Source of the DNA: Bacteroidota bacterium
Lineage (GTDB): Bacteria > Bacteroidota > Bacteroidia > Bacteroidales > JACABE01
NCBI GenBank assembly: GCA_013377005.1
Contig: JACABE010000024.1
Span: 1 to 62,349 of the forward strand
Direction of reading: 5' to 3'
Length of the DNA stretch: 62,349 nucleotides
Shown here: positions 62,286 to 62,349 of the stretch, piece after piece
Numbering within the stretch: position 1 is the first letter of the stretch
Layout of the letters: the number at the start of each line of letters is the position of its first letter
Notes under the pieces: model-generated
The model's input: only the letters and a program-made list of their open reading frames with translations
What the model was told of the DNA's origin: nothing
Databases searched by the model: none
Program-made: the position numbers and the translations under genes

Positions 62286-62349
62286 TAATAGTATACCCGT
62301 TGTGCATTTAGAGAAAAAAATAAAAAAAGTTGTTCATTGAATTTTAAAA

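Overview
The window looks like chromosome from an AT-rich, probably anaerobic or fermentative member of the Bacteroidota. The evidence is consistent across genes. Many starts have the Bacteroidota promoter box TAnnTTTG a short way upstream and no Shine-Dalgarno sequence. There are type IX secretion (T9SS) components (PorQ, a GldN-like lipoprotein) and substrates with type A and type B sorting domains. Several families largely confined to the phylum occur (DUF4301, DUF6588-like, Omp28-like), as does the Bacteroides-style glycogen operon with a synthase-phosphorylase fusion. HydG points to [FeFe]-hydrogenase metabolism. No tRNA, rRNA or CRISPR array was seen.

Layout. 1-3.9 kb is a small accessory region: an AAA ATPase overlapping a compact TOPRIM-like gene (candidate defence pair), a DUF6155-like gene bracketed by two copies of a ~128-bp direct repeat, then a Crp/Fnr regulator, a 58-residue winged-helix protein and an FMN split-barrel protein. 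4-13 kb is a four-gene glycogen operon on the minus strand. 13-22 kb holds envelope proteins, panB with a pseudouridine synthase, a metallophosphoesterase, a thioredoxin-fold envelope protein and a cold-shock gene. 22.1-24.1 kb is a long-chain acyl-CoA ligase gene destroyed by an ISAon1/ISL3-type insertion sequence, with loss of its middle. 24-35 kb is housekeeping: DUF2461, prmC, ribD, an Omp28-like lipoprotein, mnmE, sucD, DUF4301, dapF. 35.5-38.6 kb carries hydG with two TM1266-type regulators and a DUF1573 protein. 38.7-45.2 kb is a minus-strand group: ABC-F ATPase, ankyrin protein (possibly a cassette), dihydroorotate dehydrogenase-like enzyme, nucleotide phosphodiesterase, pepE.

45.5-56.8 kb is a T9SS-flavoured region: a BNR beta-propeller substrate, a lipoprotein made of two GldN-like domains, an M16 peptidase, an O-methyltransferase, porQ, a T9SS substrate gene broken by an in-frame TGA, and a large PKD-domain protein with a type B sorting domain. 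The last two lie between directly repeated intergenic blocks about 4.8 kb apart. 57.5-62.3 kb is an accessory module with no recognised pathway: a signal-less amidase, a patatin-like phospholipase, a 42-bp tandem repeat with a conserved hairpin, and three unknown genes.

The best candidates for something undescribed are the double-GldN lipoprotein, the mini ATPase/TOPRIM pair, the amidase-patatin-unknown module with its structured repeat, and hydG with paired TM1266 proteins but no hydE, hydF or hydrogenase nearby. All assignments come from reading sequence and motifs; no database search was run.
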